Below, piece by piece: positions 1 to 9,957 of a stretch of DNA of 64,000 nucleotides. The notes beneath the pieces are model-generated. The model saw nothing but the letters and a program-made list of their open reading frames with translations, was not told where the DNA came from and ran no database searches. Position numbers and translations under genes: made by a program. How positions within the stretch are numbered: the stretch's first letter is position 1; each line of letters starts with the position of its first letter. The stretch is from Cytophagales bacterium (lineage in GTDB: Bacteria; Bacteroidota; Bacteroidia; Cytophagales; Cyclobacteriaceae): positions 1 to 64,000 of the forward strand of contig JADBYK010000028.1 in NCBI GenBank assembly GCA_020403045.1. Direction: 5' to 3'.

Positions 1-2
1 AG

Positions 3-74
3 TATTTGAGAAAGAATCGGCTGTCCGACAAATTTTTTACCTTTATTCATGGCTATGTGAAGTGTGGTAACTAA
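3..74 (+). CDS. 3' end of a truncated CDS (product unknown)
   Basis: Open frame 3 from the window edge (YLRKNRLSDKFFTFIHGYVKCGN*) ending just before a hairpin terminator; too short to identify. Confidence 0.35.
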   Translation, partial: YLRKNRLSDKFFTFIHGYVKCGN

Positions 75-84
75 ACGTAACCAT

Positions 85-114
85 AAAGGGCGACCTTAAA
101 AAGGACGCCCTTTT
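85..114 (+). terminator. Intrinsic (possibly bidirectional) terminator
   Basis: AAAGGGCG-A-CC TTAAAAA GG-A-CGCCCTTT hairpin followed by T tract. Confidence 0.75.
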
Positions 115-167
115 AAAATTTTAGTCGGACAATAGTGATTATTTTTGATTAAATTTATTTTTATCTT

Positions 168-355
168 ATGAGGAAACATTTTATTTTTTTTTGATTCTGT
201 TGTCCATCTTTCTTGAAAGTCAAACAGTATTTAATCAAATAGAAATAATGCCTTCAGGCTTGACTATTCAATCTAAAGAAGCTCACACTAGAGTGTGCTG
301 TCTACTTGTAGATTTTTTCATCAGTTGTAGAGCTAAAATTCTAAAGACCTCGTGA
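168..355 (+). pseudogene. Short secreted-protein-like reading frame interrupted at a T9 homopolymer
   Basis: ATGAGGAAACATTTTA(T9)GATT...; adding one T gives MRKHFIFFLILLSIFLESQTVFNQIEIMPSGLTIQSKEAHTRVCCLLVDFFISCRAKILKTS*. Confidence 0.35.
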
Positions 356-568
356 ACTGGATCGAAACTTATATTGACAATACACAAACAGAGATGGAGT
401 ACCTATGTTGTATTCACCTACATTTTAGGGATATACCATTAGAAGCATTTTATTATGATATTTACTACATATCTGGCACAGGCAGAGTACGAAGCAATGC
501 CGGAATACTGGATGTTTAAAAGGAAAATAGCAACTAAATAAAAGAGGAAAAATATTGAATTCTAGCTT

Positions 569-3385
569 ATGAAGAAGAAACTTATTTACATGATGTTGGT
601 TTGTATCCTTCCGATATTGGGGGCAAATAGCCAAACAGTTACTTTTACCCCCGCAAACGCTGGTGCAGATCAACCCCTGACGATAACGGTTGACTTAACG
701 GGAACCCCTCTGGTCGGTTCAGCTAAAGTTTATATGCATGCAGGAGTGATGTTAACCAACGCAACCTCTAGCGATTGGAAGAACGTGGTTGGTAACTGGG
801 GGCAAGACAATGGGATCGGCTTGATGACGGCCGTGTCAGGGCAGGCAAACAGATGGTCAATTACGCTTACGCCCTCGGCAAGAAATTATTTTGGTGTTCC
901 GGCTGGCACAAACATCTTTTACATTGCAATGGTATTTAGAAATGCAACAGGATCTAGCCAAACTTCTCCTGATCTATTTAAGGCCTTGGCTGTTCCAGCT
1001 TATACCTCGATCACTTCACCTTTAAATTCCGATGTTTTTGTTTCATCGGGTTCAAGTTTGACTATTTCTGGTGCTGCATCTGAATTAGCCTCATCCCTTG
1101 AAATATTAGTAGATAGTGGAAGTGGATATGTCTCATTAAACTCCGTTAGTAATTCAACTTCAGTATCTGCATCGTTTACACCAACAATGGCACAAACCAT
1201 TACGATAAAGGTTAGAGCTACTATTAATTCTGTAAATGTTGAATCATTTTCAACCTTCAATATTTTGTTGATAGCTAATACGATTTCGCAAGCATTACCT
1301 CCTGGAATTAGGGATGGTATAAATTATTCTAGTGATCATACCAAGGTCACACTCGTGCTAGTTGCACCAAATAAAATATTTTGTTTCGTGGTCGGGGATT
1401 TTACCAATTGGGCACTAAATGATTCGTATTTAATGAAGAAAACTCCAGATGGGAAAAGATTTTGGCTGGAAATTACCGGGCTGATTCCAGGTAAGGAATA
1501 TGTGTTTCAGTATTGGGTAGATGGAATAATTAAGATTGGCGATCCATTGGCGGACAAAGTTTCTGATCCGTTCAATGACTCCTTTATTCCGGCTAGTGTT
1601 TATCCAAATATTCCTGTTAACACGAGAACAAGTAATGGCGTGGCAACGGTGTTGCAGACTATGCAGACTCCTTATAGTTGGGCACCAACTGAACAATCCT
1701 GGGTGGCACCAGATAAAAAAGAGCTGGTAGTATATGAGTTATTAATTAGAGATTTTCTAGGTTCTCATAGTTACAATGACTTGGTGGATACGCTAGACTA
1801 TTTAAAGAGATTAGGGGTAAATGCTATTGAATTGATGCCCATTATGGAATTTGAGGGCAACCTTAGTTGGGGTTACAACCCATCCTATTTTCTGGCACCT
1901 GATAAGTATTACGGAACAAAGGCAGCTCTGAAGAAGTTTATTGAAAAGGCTCATCAAAAGGGAATCGCGGTTATATTAGATATGGTATTAAACCATGCCT
2001 TTGGTCAAAATCCGATGGTTCAGATGTACTTTGAAGCAGGGAAACCAAAAAATAGTCCATGGTTTAATCCAGATGCAACGCACCCTTTTAATGTTGGTTA
2101 TGATTTTAATCATGAGAGCCAATACACAAAGGATTTTGTTGATACTGTATGTAGTTACTGGTTGAAAGAGTATCATTTTGATGGATTTCGATTTGATTTA
2201 TCAAAGGGATTTACACAAACAAATAATCCCAACGATGTTGGTGCTTGGGGAAACTACGACCAATCAAGAATTAATATCTTAACTCGGATGGCAAATAAAA
2301 TCTGGACTGTTAAGCCGAATGCGTATGTAATACTTGAGCATTTTGCAGCAGCTTCAGAGGAGAATGCCCTTGCTTCTAACGGGATGTTACTATGGGGAAA
2401 TTTGACTCACGATTATTCGAACGCACTGGAGGGCTTGGCCTCGGCTTCATTAGGGAGCGTTAATCGTCAAACGCATATAAATTATATGGAAAGCCATGAT
2501 GAGGAAAGACTACTTGTTGGTCTCTTGAAAGAGGGATTGTCGTCTCCGGGGTATAACATAAAGGATTTACCGATAGCCCTGAATAGAGCAAAAATGGGAG
2601 CTGCTTTTTTCTATACGGTACCCGGCCCTAAAATGCTTTGGCAATTTGGCGAATTAGGGTATGACAAGAGTATTAATTTTTGCGGAAATGGAACTGAAAG
2701 TACATCATGTAGAACAGATAATAAGCCACTCCCTTGGGGAACAGGTTCTTTAAATTACTATTCGAATTCGGATCGGCAAAGGCTGTATAAAACAATTGCA
2801 AGTATTAATAAATTAGTTGCGGCAAATCGAACCACCTTTTCAAATGGTAGTTTTGTGTTCATTGCAAATGGTGATGTTCGAACGATTAGAATAACACATT
2901 CATCGATGGACGTGGTAGTCGTTGGAAACTTTTCCACAACGTTTAAGCAGACTACATCCGTATTTACTAAAACCGGGACATGGTTTGATTATTTCGGAAA
3001 TACAACTAAAGATGTGACAAGTACAAGTGCGATTATTAGTTTGGCGCCTGGTGAATTTCATATTTATACTACTGTGCAACAACCAGCAACTTCTCCTGGA
3101 CTGGTGGATTTTTTAGTTACCGGAGTTGAGGAGAGCGATTTTAGCTCAATCTCGATTTATCCGAACCCAGCTAAACGTGGACTTGTAAACATTCATTTAG
3201 ATAGATTACCGCAAGGTAAAGTTGTTGTCAAAACATTTGATGTGATGGGGCGAGAACTTTTTATGCGGGAGTTTGATGCGATGTCAAAGGATATTCCTGT
3301 GGAGACAAATTTTCCGCCTGGCTATTATATTTTTTCCGTAGAATTTAATAAACAAGCAAGATTTATTAAGGTCTTGATAGAGTAG
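569..3385 (+). CDS. Secreted GH13 alpha-amylase family protein with N-terminal Ig/E-set-like modules and T9SS type A sorting domain
   Basis: Signal peptide; GH13 motifs (DMVLNHAFG, GFRFDLSKGF, NYMESHDEERL); C-terminal YPNPAKRGLVNIHL...GYYIFSVEFNKQARFIKVLIE sorting domain. Confidence 0.9.
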   Translation: MKKKLIYMMLVCILPILGANSQTVTFTPANAGADQPLTITVDLTGTPLVGSAKVYMHAGVMLTNATSSDWKNVVGNWGQDNGIGLMTAVSGQANRWSITLTPSARNYFGVPAGTNIFYIAMVFRNATGSSQTSPDLFKALAVPAYTSITSPLNSDVFVSSGSSLTISGAASELASSLEILVDSGSGYVSLNSVSNSTSVSASFTPTMAQTITIKVRATINSVNVESFSTFNILLIANTISQALPPGIRDGINYSSDHTKVTLVLVAPNKIFCFVVGDFTNWALNDSYLMKKTPDGKRFWLEITGLIPGKEYVFQYWVDGIIKIGDPLADKVSDPFNDSFIPASVYPNIPVNTRTSNGVATVLQTMQTPYSWAPTEQSWVAPDKKELVVYELLIRDFLGSHSYNDLVDTLDYLKRLGVNAIELMPIMEFEGNLSWGYNPSYFLAPDKYYGTKAALKKFIEKAHQKGIAVILDMVLNHAFGQNPMVQMYFEAGKPKNSPWFNPDATHPFNVGYDFNHESQYTKDFVDTVCSYWLKEYHFDGFRFDLSKGFTQTNNPNDVGAWGNYDQSRINILTRMANKIWTVKPNAYVILEHFAAASEENALASNGMLLWGNLTHDYSNALEGLASASLGSVNRQTHINYMESHDEERLLVGLLKEGLSSPGYNIKDLPIALNRAKMGAAFFYTVPGPKMLWQFGELGYDKSINFCGNGTESTSCRTDNKPLPWGTGSLNYYSNSDRQRLYKTIASINKLVAANRTTFSNGSFVFIANGDVRTIRITHSSMDVVVVGNFSTTFKQTTSVFTKTGTWFDYFGNTTKDVTSTSAIISLAPGEFHIYTTVQQPATSPGLVDFLVTGVEESDFSSISIYPNPAKRGLVNIHLDRLPQGKVVVKTFDVMGRELFMREFDAMSKDIPVETNFPPGYYIFSVEFNKQARFIKVLIE

Positions 3386-3409
3386 GACTGAACCAATTCA
3401 AACGATTTT

Positions 3410-5263
3410 ATGATTATTAGACTTTTACTTTTCTTTGTTGTGGTTGTAACTTCGATCGCTGGAACTGCTCAGTCAATCGATGTGTATCCTCCCAATTGGT
3501 GGGTAGGCATGAAGTTAAATACGGTTCAAGTATTGTTGAGAAGCACAGATCCGACATTTAGCAAGCAGACTTTTACTGTTAATTATCCGGGTGTATCGAT
3601 AGTAAAAAGCCATTTATTTGAGAATGGAAAATACCAGGCGTTGGATGTTTTAGTTTCGTCTGAAGCGAAGCCGGGTGTCGTTACGTTTTCCGGAGTAGAT
3701 GGAAAAAAGAAAACCAAATTCAACTGGCCATTGAATCCACGCAGACCGGGAAATGGTTCAGCTTTTGCATTGGGTGTTACTTCCAGCGATTTCATTTACC
3801 TGATCATGCCTGATCGATTTAGCAATGGCGATCCGAAGAACGATAAAATTGCCGGAATGCGTGATCAAACGCTCAACAGAGATTCGATCTTTCACCGACA
3901 CGGTGGTGATCTCAAAGGCATAATAAATCATATTGATTATCTAAAAAATCTAGGTGTCACGGCTTTGTGGTCAATGCCCGTTTTAGAAAATGATCGGACA
4001 GAACGCACCGAGCACGGATATGGCTTTACCAACCAATACAAAATAGAGCCTCGCTTGGGCGGGCATGTGGCCTATAAACAGCTCAGCGACTCACTGCATA
4101 AACATGGATTGAAATTGATTCAGGATGCTGTTTATAATCATGTAGATATTGATCATATTCTTTTCAAGGAAAAGCCTGCAAAAGATTGGTTTCATAATTG
4201 GCCGTCTTATACGGGTACAACTTATAAGGATCAGCCACTGTTCGATCCATATAGTGCAATGGCCGATAGAAAAATCACGACTGATGGTTGGTTCACAAAG
4301 CTGATGCCTGATCTAGATCAGACCAATCCCTATGTCGCCAATTATCTGATTCAAAATGCAGTCTGGTCGGTAGAAGAATTTGGTGTGGATGGTTGGCGGG
4401 TCGACACGTATTTGTATAACGATTTGAATTTTATGAATCGCTGTAATGCGACCTTGTATGCCGAGTATCCGAAGCTTACCATTTTTGGCGAACTGTGGGT
4501 ACATGGCGTACCCTCACAAGCCTATTTTGTGGAGAGTAAAGTAGATGCACCATTCAAAAGCAATTTGCAGGGGGCAACTGATTTTCAAACTCATGATTAT
4601 GGTATTGTACCCGCTTTAACCCAACCCTTCGGCTGGACCGAAGGTGTAAATAAATTGTACACTACGCTGGCGTTTGATTACCTGTACAAAGATGCGACAC
4701 GCAATGTTTTGTTTTTGGATAATCACGATGTAAGTAGATTTTTTTCAGTGGTGGGCGAGGATGTAGCGAAACAGAAAATGGGGATTCAATGGCTACTAAC
4801 CTGCAGAGGCATTCCGCAGATGTACTATGGAACTGAAATCATCATGAAAGGCTTTACCAACCCGGATGGATGGGTGCGATTGGATTTTCCGGGTGGATGG
4901 GTAGGAGATAAGAAGAATGCATTTACAGGAGCAGGCTTGACCGATAGTGAAGCCAGTGTGCAGGCTCTGGTAAAGAAATTGGCAAACTACCGAAAGCAGT
5001 CAACGGCTTTGAAAACAGGAAAGATGATGCAGTATGTTCCTAAAGATGGTCTGTATGTTTATTTCCGTTATGATGACCAACAAACGGTGATGTGTGTGAT
5101 GAATACAAGTGATAAACCAATGGATGTGGACTTTGCTAACTATGGCGAGCGAACATCCAAATTCTCTACGGCCATCGATGTATTGGGTAGTAATTCATTT
5201 GACCTCTCCACAAAGACCAGAATCCCCACTAAAACCATGTGGGTGCTGGAGTTGAAGGAGTGA
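3410..5263 (+). CDS. GH13 alpha-amylase / neopullulanase-cyclomaltodextrinase-like (SusA-like)
   Basis: Cyclomaltodextrinase-type N-terminal domain; QDAVYNHVD, DGWRVDTYLY, FGELWVHG, FLDNHDVSRF motifs. Confidence 0.9.
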   Translation: MIIRLLLFFVVVVTSIAGTAQSIDVYPPNWWVGMKLNTVQVLLRSTDPTFSKQTFTVNYPGVSIVKSHLFENGKYQALDVLVSSEAKPGVVTFSGVDGKKKTKFNWPLNPRRPGNGSAFALGVTSSDFIYLIMPDRFSNGDPKNDKIAGMRDQTLNRDSIFHRHGGDLKGIINHIDYLKNLGVTALWSMPVLENDRTERTEHGYGFTNQYKIEPRLGGHVAYKQLSDSLHKHGLKLIQDAVYNHVDIDHILFKEKPAKDWFHNWPSYTGTTYKDQPLFDPYSAMADRKITTDGWFTKLMPDLDQTNPYVANYLIQNAVWSVEEFGVDGWRVDTYLYNDLNFMNRCNATLYAEYPKLTIFGELWVHGVPSQAYFVESKVDAPFKSNLQGATDFQTHDYGIVPALTQPFGWTEGVNKLYTTLAFDYLYKDATRNVLFLDNHDVSRFFSVVGEDVAKQKMGIQWLLTCRGIPQMYYGTEIIMKGFTNPDGWVRLDFPGGWVGDKKNAFTGAGLTDSEASVQALVKKLANYRKQSTALKTGKMMQYVPKDGLYVYFRYDDQQTVMCVMNTSDKPMDVDFANYGERTSKFSTAIDVLGSNSFDLSTKTRIPTKTMWVLELKE

Positions 5264-5301
5264 GTTCAATTTGCGTGGAGAAATTGAAAATCTGAAATTA
5301 A

Positions 5302-5865
5302 ATGACAACAAACACTGCAAGGATTTTGAATGCAGCAATTGGCATATCAGGGCTTATTCATATTAGCGGAATCATTCCCAATTTCGAATATAATTTCCAA
5401 GTTGGGCTAGCAATGATTGTGCTGGCTGTAATTTCTTTCCTATTTAATCTATTTGCAACTGAAAAAAAATTTTCGACTAGAAATTTGCTTGTGGTCAAAA
5501 GAAACGAAATAAAATGGTTGCGAATCAAGGAAGTGGTTGGTGTTACGACTCTTTGTTATTTGGCTCTCCACAACCCTGATGGAGGCAACTCGGTCTTAGT
5601 AACATTCATAATCTATTTTTCACTAATGGTGATCCTAGACCACAGGAAGGAAATTGAAATATCGGATAGGTACTTGACCGATAACGGCCATTTAATTGAA
5701 TTTGAAAAAGTTTATTCAATTGAAATTGAGCAAAGTCACGTGTTCTTGAGTCTAGATGATGAATCGAATGAGGCGAGAGTAATCGATTTGACAAACTTAA
5801 AACCAGCCGATCGGCTTCTAATATTGGAAAAATTTGCAGCTTGGAAAGCCAGGCTACTTGATTAA
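5302..5865 (+). CDS. Hypothetical membrane protein
   Basis: Intact 187-aa ORF with N-terminal hydrophobic segments; no recognised family. Confidence 0.65.
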   Translation: MTTNTARILNAAIGISGLIHISGIIPNFEYNFQVGLAMIVLAVISFLFNLFATEKKFSTRNLLVVKRNEIKWLRIKEVVGVTTLCYLALHNPDGGNSVLVTFIIYFSLMVILDHRKEIEISDRYLTDNGHLIEFEKVYSIEIEQSHVFLSLDDESNEARVIDLTNLKPADRLLILEKFAAWKARLLD

Positions 5866-5988
5866 TTTACGCAAGAGCTTATTGGTTGTTGACCGTCAAT
5901 TTTTCTTTGGTACCAGGAAATTATTTTGTCAATATAGTGCCATTCTATTCAACTGAGCTGAATTTCTGGTGAGATATTCAGGCTAGCT

Positions 5989-6834
5989 TTGTTAAAAACA
6001 AAAAAAGAAATGAAACTCCCTGATTCAATCTTAAATTTTTTAGATGAACCTTACCCAATATCTGACGAGCAGATTTCCTTTTATCAAAAAAATAGATATA
6101 TCAAGTTGAAACAAGTGCTGAATCAAGAAACACTTGATTTTTTCAACAACGCAATTACAGTTCGGGTGAGTAAAATGAAAACGATTGACACCCCTCTGGA
6201 ACAACGAAGCACTTATGGAAAAGCATTTTTGCAGTTATTCAATCTTTGGTGCGAAGATGAAGTCGTGAAGAAGTTGATATTTAGTAAGCGTTTAGGAAAA
6301 ATCGCTTCCGATTTAATGCAGACTGATGGGGTTAGAATTTACCACGACCAGGCACTTTTTAAAGAGGGTGGTGGCGGAATTACACCTTGGCATGCCGATC
6401 AATATTATTGGCCATTACAAACTGATAAAACAGTTACTGCCTGGATGCCATTACAAGCGACACCACTGGAGCTAGGACCACTTGAATTTAGTGCAGCAAG
6501 CCATCAGATTGTGGAAGGAAGAGAACTTGAGATAAGCGATGAAAGTGAAGCCGTTATTCAGCAAAAACTTCGGGTTACCGATTTCAAACATGTGATTGAA
6601 CCTTTTGATGCCGGTGAGATCAGTTTTCATTCGGGTTGGGTGTTTCATCGAGCAGGTGCCAATGTGACCGATCAAATGCGCAAGGTGATGACCATTATTT
6701 TTATGGACAAAGACATGAAGTTGAAGGCTCCGGAAAATAAAAATCAAATTAATGACTGGAATACATGGTGCCCCGGAGCAACTGTCGGGGAAGTAATTAA
6801 CAGTCCGATTAACCCGATCATTTATCAACGCTAG
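5989..6834 (+). CDS. Phytanoyl-CoA dioxygenase (PhyH) family Fe(II)/2OG oxygenase; start more likely ATG at 6010
   Basis: HADQYYWPLQT...W facial-triad region and distal FHSGWVFHRAGANVT. Confidence 0.85.
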   Translation: MLKTKKEMKLPDSILNFLDEPYPISDEQISFYQKNRYIKLKQVLNQETLDFFNNAITVRVSKMKTIDTPLEQRSTYGKAFLQLFNLWCEDEVVKKLIFSKRLGKIASDLMQTDGVRIYHDQALFKEGGGGITPWHADQYYWPLQTDKTVTAWMPLQATPLELGPLEFSAASHQIVEGRELEISDESEAVIQQKLRVTDFKHVIEPFDAGEISFHSGWVFHRAGANVTDQMRKVMTIIFMDKDMKLKAPENKNQINDWNTWCPGATVGEVINSPINPIIYQR

Positions 6835-6839
6835 TATTG

Positions 6840-7676
6840 ATGGAGATCAAGTTTGTCTGCCCCTATTGGGGTCAAGAGGGAATATTACCTTCCGACTTTT
6901 TCACGCGTATTCTTCAGGAAGGTTATGACGGTGTGGAGATAAACATGCCCGAGTCATCGGATTTTACAAAGGAATTTCGAACTGAATTGGAATACGCGCG
7001 TAAGATGGATAAGAGCTTTGTCTTCATTGCACAGCAAGTTCTTTCTTTACGGCAAGAGAGCGTTGAGGAATATGCAGCTCGCTTAAAAAGGCGACTTGAT
7101 ACTGTTGTTGCCCTCAGACCAGATTTCATCAATAGTCATACAGGAAAAGATTATTTTTCATTTGATGATAATTGTAAGATCATTGAAATGGTTGAAAATA
7201 TTGCACAGCAGTCGGGAATAGAAATTTTACATGAGACTCACCGCGGACGTTTTACCTTTCATGCAGCTTCTTTGCTTCCCTACTTAGAACGATTTCCACA
7301 ATTAAAACTAACAGCAGACTTTTCACATTGGGTCACTGTATCGGAAAGTCTGTTGAGTGATCAAAACGAGATAATAGAGAAAGTAATTCCTTTCGTTTAC
7401 CATCTTCATGCCCGTGTGGGTTACGAGCATTCGCCACAAGTGAATGATCCTTTTGCTCCGGAATGGAAATCAACTCTGGAGGCTTTCATAGTTTGGTGGA
7501 AAAAAGTAATAAGCGCGCGAAAAATGACCGAAGACGGTTTTACCATTTGCCCCGAATTTGGGCCCGTACCTTATATGCCCACAATGCCATTCACACAAAA
7601 GCTGTTGGGCGACCAATGGAAAATTAATGTAAGAATGAAAGATTACTTACAGCATGAATTTGAGTCTCGTTACTAG
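6840..7676 (+). CDS. Sugar phosphate isomerase/epimerase (xylose-isomerase-like TIM barrel)
   Basis: EGYDGVEINMP, ILHETHRGRFTFHAA, LTADFSHWVTVSES motifs; track start 6837 is TTG directly before ATG 6840. Confidence 0.8.
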   Translation: MEIKFVCPYWGQEGILPSDFFTRILQEGYDGVEINMPESSDFTKEFRTELEYARKMDKSFVFIAQQVLSLRQESVEEYAARLKRRLDTVVALRPDFINSHTGKDYFSFDDNCKIIEMVENIAQQSGIEILHETHRGRFTFHAASLLPYLERFPQLKLTADFSHWVTVSESLLSDQNEIIEKVIPFVYHLHARVGYEHSPQVNDPFAPEWKSTLEAFIVWWKKVISARKMTEDGFTICPEFGPVPYMPTMPFTQKLLGDQWKINVRMKDYLQHEFESRY

Positions 7677-7743
7677 GGACTTACTTTAAGAATATAATAA
7701 AAAAGGATTTGTTGAATCAATTTCAGAACGAAAGAAATGGCAA

Positions 7744-9912
7744 ATGAGTAAATTGGTGAACAGACTTTTGGTGTCGATTGGGTTAGTTGTTTTGTTTCTT
7801 GCTTGCCAGACTCAAACAAATGATGACAAGGATTTTACTCAATTTGTCAATCCATTCATTGGCACGGACGGAACGGGTCATACCTTTCCCGGCCCTTGTT
7901 TGCCATTTGGCATGGTACAACCGGGACCGGACAATAGAGACCAAGGTTGGGATTATACTAGCGGATATCAATACCAGGATACAACCATTATTGGATTTTC
8001 TCAGACTCGTGCAAATGGCACGGGCATCAGCGAGTTTGGTGATGTGCTGTTGCAGCCAGTTACAGATTCCAGTACTGAGAAGTTTGGTGAGGGGTACAAC
8101 AAACAATCAGAGCGTGCAACGCCAGGTTATTATTCTGTTACACTTCGAAATCAAGTCAAGGTAGAGTTATCTGCCAGCGAGCGAGTTGCCTTTCATAAAT
8201 ACACATACCCCAACTATAAGGCAAAGCTATTGGTAGATTTACAACATGGCCTTCGTTTTCTTACGGATTCGTTAGTGTTAGAGAGTGAAGTAAGATTGAG
8301 CAATCAAAATAGTATTTCGGGTTTTTGCCATACAAAAAATTGGGTGGATCGAAAGTATTTCTTTTTTATTAAGTTCGATCAACCGTTTGTCGTCAGTACC
8401 GAATTGGGTAAGAAGCTTAAGGAGAAAGCACCTAGATACATTTTGGAGTTTGAACTAAAGGACAGAGCACTTAAAACGAAAGTTGCAATGTCGACAGTAA
8501 GCGTAGACGGTGCAATAGCAAATCTAAAGGCTGAAATTCCAGAATGGGATTTTGACGGGACTGTAGCACAAGCCAAACAGAAATGGAATGAATATTTATC
8601 TCGCATAGAAGTAGATGCAGATCAAAAACAAAAGGAGATTTTCTATAGCTGTATGTATCGCTTATTTATTCAGCCGTCCAACATTGCAGATGTAGATGGA
8701 AAGTACAGAGGTGCAGACGATGTAGTCCGTCAAGCGGAAAACAAAGAGTATTATTCTACCCTCTCCTTGTGGGATACCTACCGCGCTGCTCACCCCCTCT
8801 ATACACTGATCGCTCCAGAAAAAGTCAATGGATTCGTTCAATCGATGATCGCTCATTCCAAGGCTGTAGGTTTCTTACCTATTAGGACAGCCTGGGGCCA
8901 GGACAATTATTGTATGATCGGCAATCATTCCATTCCGGTGATAGTCGATGCGTACAAGAAGGGCTTTACCGGTTTTGATGCGAATGAGGCATTGATGCAA
9001 ATAGTTAAAACCACATCCGAAAAACACATCAACAGCAATTGGCCTTTGTTGAACAAGTATGGCTATTATCCCTTTGATAGTTTGGATAATGAAGCTGTCT
9101 CACGAACACTAGAACATGGAGTAGATGACTATTTTGTTGCCACAATGGCCGAACAGTTGGGTAAAATGGATATTGCCACTCAGTACTTTAGGCGTGCATC
9201 CTTTTATAAAAACTTATATGACAGTACGACCAGACAAATGCGTGGCAAGAATAGCTTGGGCAAATGGCGAACGCCATTCAATCCGCTGATGGCAACATCT
9301 CCTATGAACAACCCGGGTGATTATACAGAGGCGAATGCATGGCAATATTTTTGGACACCCGCCCAATATGATGTGGTGGGGGTGATGCACTTGTTAGGTG
9401 GAGAAAGAAATTTTACGGCTCAGTTGGATAGTTTTTTTTCCATTCGCGCACTAAATCCAAACAAACATCTGGGGCAAGAAGCAATGATTGGGCAATATGC
9501 GCATGGCAACGAACCAAGTCACCATATTGCTTACCTATATGCTTATTCAGAAAAACCTCAACGAGGCAGAGAATTGATCACGCAAATTTGCAATCAGTTT
9601 TATAATAATACGCCAACAGGAATGATAGGCAACGATGACTGCGGCCAAATGAGTGCGTGGTACATATTTTCAACGTTAGGTTTTTATCCGGTTAACCCGG
9701 GAGATGGCACTTTTGTGTTTGGGGTTCCTCAGGCAAAGAAAATAATTGTTAAACTAGCCAAAAGCAAAGAGCTAATGATCAATTCAACTTCGAATAAACA
9801 GAATGTTTCGGTTTTTGAAGTACAGTTAAATGGTAAAAAGATATTAGATCATTCTGTAGCCTATTCGACCCTTACCAAAGGCGGAAAACTTGAGTTTATC
9901 AGCGAAAATTGA
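7744..9912 (+). CDS. GH92 family glycosyl hydrolase (putative alpha-mannosidase), lipoprotein signal
   Basis: FVNPFIGTDGTGHTFPGP...PFGMVQPGPD start, LWDTYRAAHPLYTLI, GNDDCGQMSAWYIFSTLGFYPVNPG typical of GH92. Confidence 0.95.
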   Translation: MSKLVNRLLVSIGLVVLFLACQTQTNDDKDFTQFVNPFIGTDGTGHTFPGPCLPFGMVQPGPDNRDQGWDYTSGYQYQDTTIIGFSQTRANGTGISEFGDVLLQPVTDSSTEKFGEGYNKQSERATPGYYSVTLRNQVKVELSASERVAFHKYTYPNYKAKLLVDLQHGLRFLTDSLVLESEVRLSNQNSISGFCHTKNWVDRKYFFFIKFDQPFVVSTELGKKLKEKAPRYILEFELKDRALKTKVAMSTVSVDGAIANLKAEIPEWDFDGTVAQAKQKWNEYLSRIEVDADQKQKEIFYSCMYRLFIQPSNIADVDGKYRGADDVVRQAENKEYYSTLSLWDTYRAAHPLYTLIAPEKVNGFVQSMIAHSKAVGFLPIRTAWGQDNYCMIGNHSIPVIVDAYKKGFTGFDANEALMQIVKTTSEKHINSNWPLLNKYGYYPFDSLDNEAVSRTLEHGVDDYFVATMAEQLGKMDIATQYFRRASFYKNLYDSTTRQMRGKNSLGKWRTPFNPLMATSPMNNPGDYTEANAWQYFWTPAQYDVVGVMHLLGGERNFTAQLDSFFSIRALNPNKHLGQEAMIGQYAHGNEPSHHIAYLYAYSEKPQRGRELITQICNQFYNNTPTGMIGNDDCGQMSAWYIFSTLGFYPVNPGDGTFVFGVPQAKKIIVKLAKSKELMINSTSNKQNVSVFEVQLNGKKILDHSVAYSTLTKGGKLEFISEN

Positions 9913-9957
9913 TAGTATTATGACCGCTTAACAAGCGCAAGAAGTTAACACCAACAA

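Noticed and set aside
425-673. Minus-strand 82-aa ORF overlapping the amylase start
   Set aside because: Cys/Phe-rich, no homology-like features, overlaps a well supported signal peptide on the plus strand.
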